From Acidobacteriaceae bacterium (GTDB taxonomy: Bacteria > Acidobacteriota > Terriglobia > Terriglobales > Acidobacteriaceae): 28,499 bases of DNA. Where the stretch lies: NCBI GenBank assembly GCA_030039895.1, contig JASHUR010000221.1:1-28499 (forward strand), in the 5' to 3' direction. The notes beneath the pieces were generated by a model. The model saw only the letters and a list, made by a program, of their open reading frames with translations. It was not told where the DNA came from and did no database searches. A program made the position numbers and the translations under genes. Shown here in pieces: positions 1-9,302 of this stretch; position 1 is the stretch's first letter, and each line of letters begins with the position of its first letter.

Positions 1-1153
1 CGTCTCCGTCGATGACGAGACAACGGGAGTTGAGGAACTGCGGCTGGTCGAGCTGGGCGAGGATCTGGTTGAGGGCGGCGGCCTCAGTGTTGCGGCGGTC
101 GGTGTTGAGCTGCTCGAGTTTTTGCGCGATGGCGAGGGCGCGGTTGGGGTCGCGGGTGGTGAAGAGCTCGACGACTTCGGAGGCGATGTCCATGCGCCCG
201 GCAGCGTTGATGCGCGGGGCGAGGCGGAAGCCGATGTCGATGGGCGTGAGCGCGCGTTGAGAGGGGTCGAGCTGCGCGACCTGCATGAGAGCGCGCAGGC
301 CGAAGTGGACAGGGCGCTCAAGTTCGCGAATGCCGATGGCGACGAAGACGCGATTCTCGCCGAGCAGCGGGACGGCGTCGGCCACGGTGGCGATGGCGAG
401 CAGCTTGAGGAAGGATGGAATGAGTTTGGCGCGGGCGACTTCCGGTTCGTGTTGTTCTAAAAGAGCCTGGGAGAGCTTGAAGGCGACTCCTGCTCCGCAG
501 AGATGCTTGCAGGGGTAGGAGCAGCCGGGCTGGTTGGGGTTGAGGATGGCGAGCGCGCGAGGAAGTGTCGAGTTGGCGTGGCCTTCAGGAGTTTCCGGCA
601 AGTGGTGATCGGTGACGATGAGGTCGAGGCCGAGCTCGGCGGCGGCTTCTGCTGCGGCGAAGGCGCGGATGCCGGTGTCGACGCTGATGACGAGGCGGAC
701 GCCTTCGCGCGCGGCGGTTTCGAGGATTTCGCGCTGCATCCCATAGCCCTCGCGCAGGCGATGCGGGACGTGGAAGCGCACCCCACCGCCGAGGCGCTCG
801 ATGGCGGTCTTGAGCAGGACGACGGCGGTAGTTCCGTCAACGTCGTAGTCGCCGTATATAAGGATGGTCTCGCCGGCGGCGACGGCCTGCTGGATGCGGC
901 GGACGGCGGCATCCATGCCGAGCATGAGGTAGGGATCGTGGAGCTGGTCGAGGCTGGGATTGAGGAAACGGGATGCTTCTTCGGATGTGCGGATTCCGCG
1001 GGCAACGAGCAGTTGAGCGAGGAATGGCGGGAGATTTCCCCACATCCCTTCGGGATGCGGGGCACCCGGATCGGAATCAGTCCGGCGGAGAATCCACTTG
1101 CGCGGAGGCTGAGTTGCGGGAGTGCTGGAAGGGGCGGCCTGCGTGGTGCTCAC
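1..1153 (-). CDS. recJ: RecJ single-stranded-DNA-specific exonuclease, 3' part cut by window edge
   Basis: RecJ degrades single-stranded DNA 5' to 3' in recombination and mismatch repair. Reading the minus strand from a GTG at 1153 gives an open frame that leaves the window on the left, about 384 residues. It carries the DHH-phosphoesterase signatures of RecJ: YGDYDVDGTT near residue 105, the VTDHH motif near residue 186, CGAGVAFKL, and RINAAGRM in the second half. The C-terminal DHHA1 and OB parts lie outside the window. The GTG is chosen because AAGG lies just upstream and the preceding gene stops 6 nt away, which suggests one operon. Serine/proline-rich frames over the same stretch are shadows. 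I am confident of the family; the exact start is less sure. Confidence 0.93.
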   Translation of the reverse strand, partial: MSTTQAAPSSTPATQPPRKWILRRTDSDPGAPHPEGMWGNLPPFLAQLLVARGIRTSEEASRFLNPSLDQLHDPYLMLGMDAAVRRIQQAVAAGETILIYGDYDVDGTTAVVLLKTAIERLGGGVRFHVPHRLREGYGMQREILETAAREGVRLVISVDTGIRAFAAAEAAAELGLDLIVTDHHLPETPEGHANSTLPRALAILNPNQPGCSYPCKHLCGAGVAFKLSQALLEQHEPEVARAKLIPSFLKLLAIATVADAVPLLGENRVFVAIGIRELERPVHFGLRALMQVAQLDPSQRALTPIDIGFRLAPRINAAGRMDIASEVVELFTTRDPNRALAIAQKLEQLNTDRRNTEAAALNQILAQLDQPQFLNSRCLVIDGD

Positions 1154-1158
1154 AGGCC

Positions 1159-1638
1159 TTAGTTCTCTTCTTCGTCCGAGTCGCCGCCGAGGGGCATGGT
1201 GCCGAAGCCATCGAGCGACTCAAGCAGGCTCTGGTAGCGCTCGTACCAGCTTGTGGTGCTTTCGTGCAGGAAGACGATGCCCTGATGGGCGAAGCCGAGC
1301 TGGATGTAGCCGACCTTTCCGACGTAGGAGGTGAGGGACTGTGCCTCCTCAAGCTCGGGCGTATCGCGATCGGGGAAGCTTGCCTCCTGCAGCTCTTCGA
1401 TCAGGATTTCGAGGTCGGCCTTCTCCAGACGAACCTCGCTCATGGTGAGGAAGGAAGTGCCGGCAGCCTTGGCGGCTTCGACGAAATCCTTCCAGCCGTC
1501 GGCATTTTCAGCGTCATCCCAGAGCACAGTGGGAACTTCTTCGCCCACGTAGGCGGGAATGCGGCGGAGTCCGTGACCTTCGATAAAGGCCACCATGTCG
1601 TCTTTGAGGGAGAGCAGGCTGGTAGGAATCATGTTCAT
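1159..1638 (-). CDS. Conserved hypothetical acidic protein, 159 aa, upstream of recJ
   Basis: I do not recognise a named family. The protein is acidic, soluble and probably cytoplasmic, with no signal peptide or membrane segment. Visible features are a Glu-rich stretch in the middle (LEKADLEILIEELQE), an aromatic patch (TTSWYERYQSLLESLDGF) and a C-terminal acidic tail (GDSDEEEN). The frame can be extended upstream to 1698, but that extension is Arg-rich and unlike the rest. I therefore prefer the ATG at 1638, with a second ATG two codons on. No clear Shine-Dalgarno is visible. The stop lies 6 nt before the recJ start, so the two are probably co-transcribed. Confidence 0.75.
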   Translation of the reverse strand: MNMIPTSLLSLKDDMVAFIEGHGLRRIPAYVGEEVPTVLWDDAENADGWKDFVEAAKAAGTSFLTMSEVRLEKADLEILIEELQEASFPDRDTPELEEAQSLTSYVGKVGYIQLGFAHQGIVFLHESTTSWYERYQSLLESLDGFGTMPLGGDSDEEEN

Positions 1639-1838
1639 GGTTTTTTGAGCTGGCGTGCAGCGCCTCCGCACATGGCGGCGAAGCGCCGACTGCGCCAACT
1701 CTTATTGTCGCAGCTTTCGCGGAGACGGGCGCGTGGAAAACCAGAAAACCGCACAGGAATGCAAGATGGAGGCGGCGCGAAGTTCGCAGAGGCGGGATGC
1801 GGCACGCGGAGGGTTCTGTTCGAGCCGCGCGAATGTGC

Positions 1839-1844
1839 TATATT
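1839..1844 (+). promoter_or_regulatory. Possible extended -10 element before the DUF507 pair
   Basis: TATATT preceded by TGC at 1836-1838 gives a TG-N-TATATT extended -10. No good -35 is visible at the usual distance. Transcription would start about 7 nt before the DUF507 ATG, so the mRNA would be nearly leaderless, in keeping with the weak Shine-Dalgarno. Tentative. Confidence 0.3.
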
Positions 1845-1857
1845 TCGAGCAAGATCG

Positions 1858-2136
1858 ATGATATTTTCTCGGGATTATGTCCAATATCTGGCAAGGCACA
1901 CAGTCGCGGGCCTGATTGACGCCAAGGTCATCCGCACGGACAAGCCGACGGCGGTGAATGAACGGGTCAACGCCGCGTTGCTTGAAGAACTCTCCCTCGA
2001 AGACCGCATCAATGAAGAGGTGCGGGTGATTCTAGACGCGTACCAGGAAGAGATGCACCGGACTGGCGCGGCCTATGCGGAGATGTTCAAAAAAGTGAAG
2101 CAGGAACTGGCGAAGAAATATAAGGCGGTGCTGTGA
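1858..2136 (+). CDS. DUF507 family protein, first copy
   Basis: A 92-residue protein beginning MIFSRDYVQYLARH and ending in a Lys-rich helix (MFKKVKQELAKKYKAVL). DUF507 proteins are small, helical and of unknown function, and they often occur as tandem pairs, as here. The ATG at 1858 matches the family's usual N-terminus (short hydrophobic start, then a Ser-Arg-Asp/Glu motif). The frame is open further upstream, but that part is low-complexity and Arg/Gly-rich, unlike a real extension. The stop overlaps the start of the second copy (GTGA), implying translational coupling. Function unknown. Confidence 0.85.
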   Translation: MIFSRDYVQYLARHTVAGLIDAKVIRTDKPTAVNERVNAALLEELSLEDRINEEVRVILDAYQEEMHRTGAAYAEMFKKVKQELAKKYKAVL

Positions 2137-2408
2137 GAATTTCGCGCGACAAGCTGAACAAGCTGGCCCATGTAGTGGCAGACACTCTGGCCGAGACGGA
2201 TGAATGCGAATTTCTGGAGGACCGGAACACGATCCGGCAGACGGCGCGCGGAATTCTGGAGAAGCTGCTGATGGAGGAGACGCGCATTGACCAGGCGGCG
2301 CGACTCAAGATTGCGTCGCAGCGGAAGATCATTCCCGAGGGCAGCCAGGAGTGGGACATTCTTTACCGCAAGTACTACAACGACGAAGTGAAGAAGCTGG
2401 GGATTTAG
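2133..2408 (+). CDS. DUF507 family protein, second copy
   Basis: A 91-residue paralogue of the preceding gene, starting at GTG 2133 (MRISRDKLNKLAHVVAD) and ending YYNDEVKKLGI. It shares the opening hydrophobic-Ser-Arg-Asp signature and the helical, charged composition of DUF507. The GTG overlaps the upstream TGA, so translation is probably coupled. An arrangement of two consecutive DUF507 genes suggests a heteromeric partner protein. No enzymatic motif is visible. Confidence 0.87.
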   Translation: MRISRDKLNKLAHVVADTLAETDECEFLEDRNTIRQTARGILEKLLMEETRIDQAARLKIASQRKIIPEGSQEWDILYRKYYNDEVKKLGI

Positions 2409-2549
2409 AGCGGCCCGGACGAGGTGTGGCGGCGCAGGATTGGGGCCGGATTGGGCCGGATTTCTGATATATTCAAGAGAGTCGGCCGGGCCGCAGAGCG
2501 GCTGGCTGTGCCTGATCTGATTCATTCCTTTCGATCAGGTTTCCCATTT

Positions 2550-2626
<77 letters not shown>

Positions 2627-3555
2627 AGCCCTGAAAATCCCACAAATTAAGCCTGAAGATCAATAATGACGTGGCATTATGCGCAATGCTGCGCATTCAA
2701 AGCATGCAAGATCGTGCAAGTCCGTGTATGGAACTGCAAGCAGAAGCTTTTAATATAGAGAGCGATGTGCGCTTTTTGGCCTGGAGGCTGTCTGGGAAGT
2801 GTTTGGAGCGCGGAGTCCAATCAGAGCGTAGGTTGCGGCCGGGGACAGGTGTAAGCGAGTGCACGACACAGATGGTAGATGCCGGAGTCTACTTTTTCGA
2901 AATTACCTGTTCACCGGATGCCAAATCGCCAGGGCACTCACTGAAGATGACTCCTACAAGGAAGTTGGTTTAGCGCCAGCTTTCCAGCTTCGATTTGGCC
3001 GCCCAGAAACTTGGCAACATGGCAGTATTTCAATACGAATAGTCTTTTGGCGCACGAGCTGCATTTGTTGGAGACATCGAAGACAGCGCTTGCGGCTCAC
3101 GAGGATTCTGAAGCTTCCCCTCTCAGTTGTACCCGAACACCTGACTGACCTCACTGCGTTAGTCGAGTCAGCCGAAGGTTGGAGAAAAAGTCAGAGCCGC
3201 AACGTTCTACCCCCAAGCCGCTCGAATTTTCCAAAATAATGATCCAGAAGAAGTTGCGCTGGTGACTTGCTTAATGTCTGGTTCCAATGCAAACCGCTAA
3301 GTTCCGGAAGGCCTTTCTTTCGGAAGGGCATCTCTGCAATTCCTCAACTCCGGATAGTCGTGGCTCGTCAGGATTTACCGCCATAACCTATAACTGGATA
3401 TCAAATAGCTATGGCACCACAGTAACCACTGTTAGAAGGTAGATTTCAAAACTATTTGATTGCTTTTTGCACAGTATTTGGATATTCTCCCCGCACAAGA
3501 TTGACTAACAAACGCGCTGAACTTGGAGTTTCCTTTTCCCCCTTTTGGAGGATCC
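2627..3555. other. Gene-poor stretch between tRNA-Glu and the DUF1800 gene
   Basis: I see no convincing gene. Short open frames here have poor composition and no ribosome-binding sites. One frame (2671-2973) ends in GVYFFEI followed by TRKLV and a stop. This loosely resembles the C-terminal end of secreted sorting-domain proteins and may be a decayed remnant or chance. The composition is less GC-rich than the flanks. No integrase, transposase or tRNA 3' duplication is visible beside the tRNA. The DUF1800 gene's promoter must lie in the last part, but I cannot place it. Confidence 0.5.
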
Positions 3556-6393
3556 ATGCAAGAACGACCTGCGCGCTTTGTGGGCCGTCAGCTCCTGCTG
3601 ATGACGGCGTCCCTGATCAGTGCTGTTTTCCTGATGACGGGCTGCTTCGGTGGTAATTTCGCAACCCCCAATTACACCGCGATCTCAGCCTCCAGCAACA
3701 GCATTCGCGTCAACCAGCAAATGCAGATCAAGAGCCCCTTCCAGCCCGGCTATGTGCCGCTGACTTTCTATGTCAATGGCATTCAGGGAGGCAACGCTGT
3801 GGTTGGCACAATCGATTCCAACGGCCTTTATACGGCGCCGGCTGTTGTCCCCACCCCCAACACAGTTACCGTCACCGATACTGCGAACAACGAGCCCAAC
3901 TATCCGGCTGGAACTTTAACTTTAAGCATCCTGAACCCAATCCCTGTTATCAACGGCGTGAATCCGTCGGCCTTTTCCGAAGGCGCGACAACCGTTACCG
4001 TGAATGGATCTCAGTTTGTCTATGGCGCGCAGATTCTCTGGAACGGCACGCCCATTACGACTACCTACGTTTCAGGCAATCAGGTAGCGGCGACCATCAG
4101 CGCGCCCAACCCGGGAACGTTTCCACTGACGGTCAACAATCCGAATCCAGGGTCGGCAAACGCCAACAACGTCAATGTGGTTGTCGGCCCCGGGCAGGTC
4201 GTCCTTACGGTGCCGCCGGGTGAGAACACGGATGTGCGGGTGACCAATCAGCTGAACCTTGGATTGACGGTCACCGGGACGGACAACCCAGCTGTGACCC
4301 TGAAGGTGAACGGGATTCCCGGAGGCAACTCGCAGGTAGGCACCGCAGTTTCCAACAAAGACGGATCCATCACCTATACTGCGCCGGCCGTTGTTCCCAC
4401 TCCCAGCAATATCGTTCAACTCACGATTACCAGCGTTGATAATCCGAATGTATCGATCAGCCAGAACATTTCAGTGCTGAATCCGATCCCGATTCTGACC
4501 TCGGCTACGCCGACGTCATTCAATGTTGGATCAGCGAGCGTCGCCCTCACCGGTCAGAAATTTATCACCGGCGCTGAGGTTCTGATGAACGGATCACCCG
4601 TGCCGACAACTTTCGTCAGCGGCGGACAACTCACGGCAACCCTGACTCTGACTCAGCCGGGCAATTTCGATCTGCAGGTGATGAATCCCGACCCGGGTCC
4701 GGCGACGTCTGCAGATCTTGTCGCGCTTGTGAACGGCACACCGCCGGAGCCGGTCATCAGCCTCAATGATGCCTCCCGCTTTCTGGAGCAGGCGACTTTC
4801 GGCGCAACCGATGCGGACATTCATCAGCTTTCCTTGATCGGATATCAGACGTGGCTGAATGAACAATTCAGCATGCCGGTAACTCCGATAGAGCCGGCGG
4901 TGGAGCAGGCGTTGGTCATCAACAATCCACCCTGCGCGCCAAGCGATGTCAAATGCAACGCGGCGCTGTTTGAGCAGAATGAATCGGATGAAATTTATGT
5001 CCAGGACAACTTCTGGCAGCAGGCCCTAGCCGCTCCCGATCAGCTGCGGAAGCGCGTGCAGTATGCGCTTTCTGAGATATTTGTCGTCTCGACCAACAAC
5101 TCGGCCGTGCAGAGCTTCCCGCGCGGAGAGGCAACGTACTACGACACGCTCGGCAAGGACGCATTTGGAAACTTCAGGACGCTTCTGAACGACGTGACCC
5201 TGAATCCCATGATGGGCCAATTCCTCTCAATGCTCGGCAATGACAAGGGCAATGCGACAACCGACCCCGACGAGAACTACGCGCGCGAGGTGATGCAGCT
5301 CTTCACCATCGGCCTCTACCAATTGAACGACGACGGGACGCAAAAGCTGAATTCAGCGGGCCAGCCTATACCGACCTACTCGAATCTCGATGTGATGGGT
5401 CTGGCCAAAGTCTTCACGGGCTTCAGCTGGGACATACCGGGGAATGACTCCGATGCTGCCTGGTCGAATTGCTGTGCATATGTCGGCACTGGCTATGGCG
5501 AAGACATTTTGCCCATGCAGAGCTACCCGAGCCACCATTCGACTGAGGAAAAAGACTTTCTCGGAGTGACCATTCCCGCCTCGGGAAGCGCGGATCCTGT
5601 CGGCGATCTTAAGACCGGCCTCGACACGCTGTTCAATCACCCCAACCTGCCCGCGTTCTTCTGCAAGCAGCTCATTCAGCATCTGGTCACAAGCAACCCA
5701 AGCCCAGCTTATGTCAGCCGGGTCGCCGCGGTCTTCAAAGATGACGGGATGGGCGTGCGCGGAGACATGAAAGCAGTGATCACGGCGATTCTGCTCGATC
5801 CCGAAGCACGCGACTCGGCGACCGACTTCGCCAATCCTCAATACGGGAAGGTCCGCGAGGCGCTGCTCCGCTATACGGAATGGGCCCGGGCCTTTACCGC
5901 CCAGTCCCGCACCGGCGCGTACGACATTGGCAGCACGGAGGACCCGATCTGGGGACTCGGCCAGATGACGTTGCGTTCGCCTACTGTCTTTAACTGGTTC
6001 GCTCCAGGCTATGTCCCACCCGGAACCAGCATTGAACAAGCCGGTCTAGTTGCGCCCGAGATGGAGATGACCAATGTCTCCACGGTCGTGGGTTACCTGA
6101 ACTATATGCAGAACGCGATCGGGAGCAACTCCAGCTCAGGCTCTGACATATTTTCCAACTACGGAGCTGAAATCAACCTGGCCGCAAATCCGGACGCACT
6201 CCTTGACCGGATCAATCTTCTGCTGATGGCCGGGGAGATGGACAGCTCGCTGCGCAGCCAGATTCTGAGTGCGGTGGAATCGGTCCCGGTGCCGTCCGGC
6301 GACCAGAATGCAATCAACGCTGCGCTCACCACCCGGGTGGAAATCGCAATTTACTTAACGATGGCATCGCCATCCTTCAGCGCGCAGTACTAG
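3556..6393 (+). CDS. DUF1800 lipoprotein with two Ig-like + IPT/TIG modules
   Basis: A 945-residue exported protein. The ATG at 3556 is chosen over an in-frame upstream start because GGAGGA lies at 3547-3552 and the N-terminus then forms a lipoprotein signal peptide: two basic stretches, a hydrophobic core, lipobox MTGC with Cys30. Residues about 40-395 contain two repeats of an Ig-like segment (each with a TAPAVVPTP motif) followed by an IPT/TIG domain (one near 129-211, one near 309-394). From about residue 401 to the end is a DUF1800 domain: a RFLEQATFG opening, then MMGQFLSMLGN and NYAREVMQLFTIGLYQLN. DUF1800 genes usually sit beside DUF1501 genes, as here. The molecular function of this pair is not established. 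Probably anchored at the outer membrane or cell surface. Confidence 0.9.
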   Translation: MQERPARFVGRQLLLMTASLISAVFLMTGCFGGNFATPNYTAISASSNSIRVNQQMQIKSPFQPGYVPLTFYVNGIQGGNAVVGTIDSNGLYTAPAVVPTPNTVTVTDTANNEPNYPAGTLTLSILNPIPVINGVNPSAFSEGATTVTVNGSQFVYGAQILWNGTPITTTYVSGNQVAATISAPNPGTFPLTVNNPNPGSANANNVNVVVGPGQVVLTVPPGENTDVRVTNQLNLGLTVTGTDNPAVTLKVNGIPGGNSQVGTAVSNKDGSITYTAPAVVPTPSNIVQLTITSVDNPNVSISQNISVLNPIPILTSATPTSFNVGSASVALTGQKFITGAEVLMNGSPVPTTFVSGGQLTATLTLTQPGNFDLQVMNPDPGPATSADLVALVNGTPPEPVISLNDASRFLEQATFGATDADIHQLSLIGYQTWLNEQFSMPVTPIEPAVEQALVINNPPCAPSDVKCNAALFEQNESDEIYVQDNFWQQALAAPDQLRKRVQYALSEIFVVSTNNSAVQSFPRGEATYYDTLGKDAFGNFRTLLNDVTLNPMMGQFLSMLGNDKGNATTDPDENYAREVMQLFTIGLYQLNDDGTQKLNSAGQPIPTYSNLDVMGLAKVFTGFSWDIPGNDSDAAWSNCCAYVGTGYGEDILPMQSYPSHHSTEEKDFLGVTIPASGSADPVGDLKTGLDTLFNHPNLPAFFCKQLIQHLVTSNPSPAYVSRVAAVFKDDGMGVRGDMKAVITAILLDPEARDSATDFANPQYGKVREALLRYTEWARAFTAQSRTGAYDIGSTEDPIWGLGQMTLRSPTVFNWFAPGYVPPGTSIEQAGLVAPEMEMTNVSTVVGYLNYMQNAIGSNSSSGSDIFSNYGAEINLAANPDALLDRINLLLMAGEMDSSLRSQILSAVESVPVPSGDQNAINAALTTRVEIAIYLTMASPSFSAQY

Positions 6394-6403
6394 GGAGCCC
6401 ACG

Positions 6404-7837
6404 ATGTGCAAATGTGAACTATCTCGGCGACAGTTTCTCAGAACCGCATCCCTGGCCACGATGTCAGGTCTCTACGCCAGCCCCTTCATCATGGGACTGA
6501 ATTCTCTTGCGGCCATGGCGCAGGACACCGACATGTCCGACTATCGCGCGCTTGTCTGCGTCTTTTTGCAGGGAGGGAATGACGGCCACGGCACGGTGAT
6601 TGCCACCGACCAGGACTCTTACAACGCTTTCGTGCAGGCGCGGTCAGGCGCGCCGGGGCTCGCATATCCAATGGACGAGCTGTTGCCGATTGTCCTGAAT
6701 ACTCCGCAAAGCGGACGCACCTTTGCCCTCAACCCTTACCTCACCGGAGTGCAGAACCTGTTCAAAGCCGGCCGCGCCGCGATTGTAGCCAATACCGGCA
6801 CCCTCATCGCTCCTGCGACCAAAACTCAGGTCAATAACAATTCGGTCCCCCTGCCGGCATCGCTCTTCTCGCACTTTGATCAGACGGCGGCCTGGCAGGC
6901 CATCGCCTCCAATGGCGGCAGCGCTGAACATGAAGGATGGGGCGGCGCAGTCGCCGACTTGATCGAGAGCATGAATGTCAATTCGAATTCCATGTTCACC
7001 TGTATCTCAACGGCCGGAATCGCTCTGTTCCTGGCCGGGCAGACTTCATTTCAGTTGAACGTTACGCCCGCAGGCCCAATCCCCATTTACGGGCTCAACA
7101 AGCCGCTGTTCGGCTCGCAAGCAGGCTCGGACGCACTAGCATCCATCTTTACTGCAGAAGAAGCCAACCTCTTCGCCAAGGAATATGGAGTCGTCGTCAA
7201 CCGCTCCATCCAGGCGCAGTCGCTGCTTGCCTCTTCCATGCTTACGGCGGGCCCCGGTGGGGTCCCCAATCCGCCCCAATACCTCGACCCCGTCACCAAA
7301 ATGCTCGCGGACAACCCCCTTGCCGACTCGCTCCAGACCGTGGCCAGAATCATCGGAGGAAGGAGCAGCCTGGGCGTGAACCGGCAGATCTTCTACGTGC
7401 AGCTCGGCAGCTTCGATACTCATGATGGTCAGGCTCCGACGCATGCCCGGCTTCTCACGCAGCTTGGCCAGGCGCTGGAGTATTTCGATGGTTTGATGAA
7501 CGACGCCGGACTCGGAAACCAAGTCACGACCTTCACTGCATCCGACTTCGGCAGGACCCTGACCTGCAACAGCGATGGCACCGATCATGGCTGGGGCAGT
7601 CACCACTTCGTTGTCGGCGGCGCAGTCAAGGGACAGGACATGTACGGGACGTACCCCATCGTCGGCGTCAATGAGGCCAACGATGTCGGCGAGGGGCGCC
7701 TGATTCCTACCACTTCAGTCGACCAATACGCCGGAACTCTCGCGCGCTGGTTCGGACTCACGGATGGACAGGTCAAGCAGGTCCTTCCGAATTTCGCCAA
7801 CTTCGGCAGCAATCCGTACTTGGGATTCATGGGCTAG
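6404..7837 (+). CDS. DUF1501 family Tat-exported protein
   Basis: A 477-residue protein of the DUF1501 family, which belongs to the alkaline phosphatase/sulfatase-like superfamily. The N-terminus has a twin-arginine signal (SRRQFLR, Arg8-Arg9) followed by a hydrophobic stretch ending near MAQ, so Tat export after cofactor loading is likely. Characteristic blocks are LQGGNDGHGTV near residue 57, TFTASDFGRTLTCN near residue 380 and DHGWGSHHFVVGGAV just after. The start at 6404 is 10 nt past the DUF1800 stop with GGGAG upstream, so the pair is one operon. Two cysteines in MCKC before the Tat motif are unusual but lie in the signal region. The catalytic role is unknown. Confidence 0.9.
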   Translation: MCKCELSRRQFLRTASLATMSGLYASPFIMGLNSLAAMAQDTDMSDYRALVCVFLQGGNDGHGTVIATDQDSYNAFVQARSGAPGLAYPMDELLPIVLNTPQSGRTFALNPYLTGVQNLFKAGRAAIVANTGTLIAPATKTQVNNNSVPLPASLFSHFDQTAAWQAIASNGGSAEHEGWGGAVADLIESMNVNSNSMFTCISTAGIALFLAGQTSFQLNVTPAGPIPIYGLNKPLFGSQAGSDALASIFTAEEANLFAKEYGVVVNRSIQAQSLLASSMLTAGPGGVPNPPQYLDPVTKMLADNPLADSLQTVARIIGGRSSLGVNRQIFYVQLGSFDTHDGQAPTHARLLTQLGQALEYFDGLMNDAGLGNQVTTFTASDFGRTLTCNSDGTDHGWGSHHFVVGGAVKGQDMYGTYPIVGVNEANDVGEGRLIPTTSVDQYAGTLARWFGLTDGQVKQVLPNFANFGSNPYLGFMG

Positions 7838-8360
7838 CGCGAGGGCTTGATTCGCGAGCCGACGACGGAGGTGCCTCAGGATTTGGGTGGCTCGGTTCAG
7901 GACGATCCGGAATTCGTCGCCGGTCTCGTGAGCAGCTCCGGGACTTCCGAAATTTCTCCTCGACCTCATAGTCAACACAAGGCCGGTTGACGGTACATAC
8001 TTGGGCAATCCTAGTGGAGTCGGGTTCGTTTGGACAAGCTGGCATTCGGTGAGCACCACTGGCGTAGCGCGCCTCGGCGTGTTGTGCATCTCGGCAACCG
8101 TGTCTGAATAACGCATAAGATCGAGCACTTCATTTTCGGTTTCTTTTGCTTTGACCGATGCTCGATACGTGATGTTCTCAGTGGGCTCGCAGTTATTGCG
8201 GAACCGACCAGAACCTGAACTTCGACCGAATTTTAAGGGTCGCAACCTAGAGCGAGACAGTGAATCCCAAATTAGGCATTACCCAACCAAGGGCAGTCTA
8301 GTGATGATTATTGTGAAGCTGCTATGCTTTTCGTATGCGTCGCTACTGGTGAAGCACGCA
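7838..8360. other. Gene-poor stretch before the first fluoride riboswitch
   Basis: No convincing gene is visible. A minus-strand frame (7715-8245) overlaps the end of the DUF1501 gene and has no start signal or recognisable motif. A short plus-strand frame (8151-8363) runs into the riboswitch. A weak CGCGA/TCGCG hairpin just after the DUF1501 stop lacks a T-tract. The last 50 bases hold the probable promoter of the downstream operon. Confidence 0.5.
8311..8339 (+). promoter_or_regulatory. Probable promoter of the phosphoesterase/dynamin operon
   Basis: TTGTGA (8311-8316), a 17-nt spacer, then TATGCG (8334-8339). The match to the sigma-70 consensus is moderate. The predicted start near 8346 lies shortly before the aptamer at 8362, which supports it. 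Confidence 0.4.
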
Positions 8361-8361
8361 T

Positions 8362-8430
8362 AAGGCGAAGGGGTTCGCCTAAACTGCTGTTCCTTTCCTG
8401 CACGTAGCGAATGGACGGATGATAACCCCT
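8362..8430 (+). promoter_or_regulatory. Fluoride riboswitch (crcB motif) 1, upstream of the metallophosphoesterase operon
   Basis: The aptamer matches the crcB-motif layout: GGCGAAGGGGTTCGCC (8364-8379), then TAAACTGC, a variable stem, then GGATGATAACCCCT. P1 is GGCGA/TCGCC. GGGGTT pairs perfectly with AACCCC at the 3' end, as in known fluoride aptamers. The conserved GATGA precedes the 3' strand. The 3' CCCC is shared with the following hairpin, giving a ligand-dependent switch. Four similar elements on the other strand of this locus support the call. Confidence 0.9.
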
Positions 8431-8460
8431 GACGAGGACTCGTCGGGGCGTTTCCTGTTC
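8426..8460 (+). terminator. Switchable terminator-like hairpin of riboswitch 1
   Basis: CCCC-T-GACGAG pairs with CTCGTC-GGGG (8426-8448), a stem that uses the aptamer's 3' CCCC strand. It is followed by CGTTTCCTGTTC, a T-rich but imperfect tail. Most likely a fluoride-relieved intrinsic terminator. The weak U-run leaves some doubt. Confidence 0.7.
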
Positions 8461-8555
8461 ACGCGAAAGCCTCGAAACAATCTGGCGCCACTTGACCTGG
8501 GTCTGCGTAAGAGTTGGCTTGCGGAGTTGTCCAGGTGATCGATTGGAGGTTTTTC

Positions 8556-9278
8556 GTGAAGATAGCCATCATTTCCGACATTCATGCCAATCTTGCAGCG
8601 CTGGATGCGTTCCCCGAACGGGACTATGACCAGCTCTGGTGCCTGGGCGATCTGATCGATTACGGCCCTAAGCCGCGCGAGGTGATTCGCCAGATCAGAA
8701 ATAAGGCAACCATTACGGTTCGCGGTAATCACGATCATGCCGTGGGATTCAATGTGGCTCCGCAGTGCTCTCCGCCATTCAAACGACTGGCGGACGAAAC
8801 GAGGGAGTTTACGCAGCACGTCTGTATGCCGAACGAAATGAACTATCTGCGAAATCTGCCCATACAACAAGAAGTTGCTATTGATGGCATGAGCTTTTAT
8901 CTGGTGCACGCCATGCCGACAAATCCTTTATTTGGCTATTGCCCAAAGGATTCGGAGCAGTGGGAAAAAGAGCTGGATTGGGTGCGAGCCGATGTGCTGG
9001 TTGTGGGCCACACGCACATGCCTTTCGTCCGGATGATCGGCAAGAAGATGATCCTCAATCCAGGGAGCCTGGGACAGCCCAAGACCGGACGTGCGCTTGC
9101 GTGCTATGCGGTTTGGGAAGATGGCGAAATTTCGCTGAAGGAATACGAGTATCCGATTGCTGATACCGTCGATGGGATTCGCAGTATGCCTATATCGCAG
9201 GACGTACAGGATGGGTTGATTGCTGTTCTCAGGACCGGCGCGCTGCCAAGCCGGCAACATTCCAGCGCGACGGTATGA
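8556..9278 (+). CDS. Calcineurin-like metallophosphoesterase (YfcE/MJ0936-like) under a fluoride riboswitch
   Basis: A 240-residue dinuclear-metal phosphoesterase. The GTG at 8556 is chosen because GGAGG (8545-8549) sits 6 nt before it and the family motif then starts immediately: Asp8 and His10 in SDIHAN, Asp32 in GDLIDYG, GNHDH at 57-61, His118 in LVHAMP and GHTH at 151-154. These are the full set of metal ligands. Length fits small bacterial members that cleave phosphodiesters or nucleotides; the substrate cannot be read from sequence. It is the first gene of a three-gene operon behind riboswitch 1. Dinuclear-metal phosphatases are typical fluoride-sensitive enzymes, so it may be an over-produced target or a repair enzyme. 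Confidence 0.88.
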   Translation: MKIAIISDIHANLAALDAFPERDYDQLWCLGDLIDYGPKPREVIRQIRNKATITVRGNHDHAVGFNVAPQCSPPFKRLADETREFTQHVCMPNEMNYLRNLPIQQEVAIDGMSFYLVHAMPTNPLFGYCPKDSEQWEKELDWVRADVLVVGHTHMPFVRMIGKKMILNPGSLGQPKTGRALACYAVWEDGEISLKEYEYPIADTVDGIRSMPISQDVQDGLIAVLRTGALPSRQHSSATV

Positions 9279-9302
9279 GCTTATTTATGGAGGAGGTAGA
9301 GT

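Noticed and set aside
457..1065. Serine/proline-rich minus-strand frame of about 200 codons
   Set aside because: It is out of frame with recJ, whose DHH motifs and open frame cover the same bases.
2671..2973. Frame ending GVYFFEI...TRKLV, similar to secretion-sorting C-termini
   Set aside because: The part before it has no signal peptide, repeat or coherent domain, and the resemblance is short enough to be chance.
5353..6039. Minus-strand 228-codon frame inside the DUF1800 gene
   Set aside because: It opposes the conserved DUF1800 domain, has no motif and looks like an antisense shadow of GC-rich coding sequence.
8151..8363. 70-codon plus-strand frame before riboswitch 1
   Set aside because: It has no ribosome-binding site, runs through the candidate promoter into the aptamer and has no recognisable motif.
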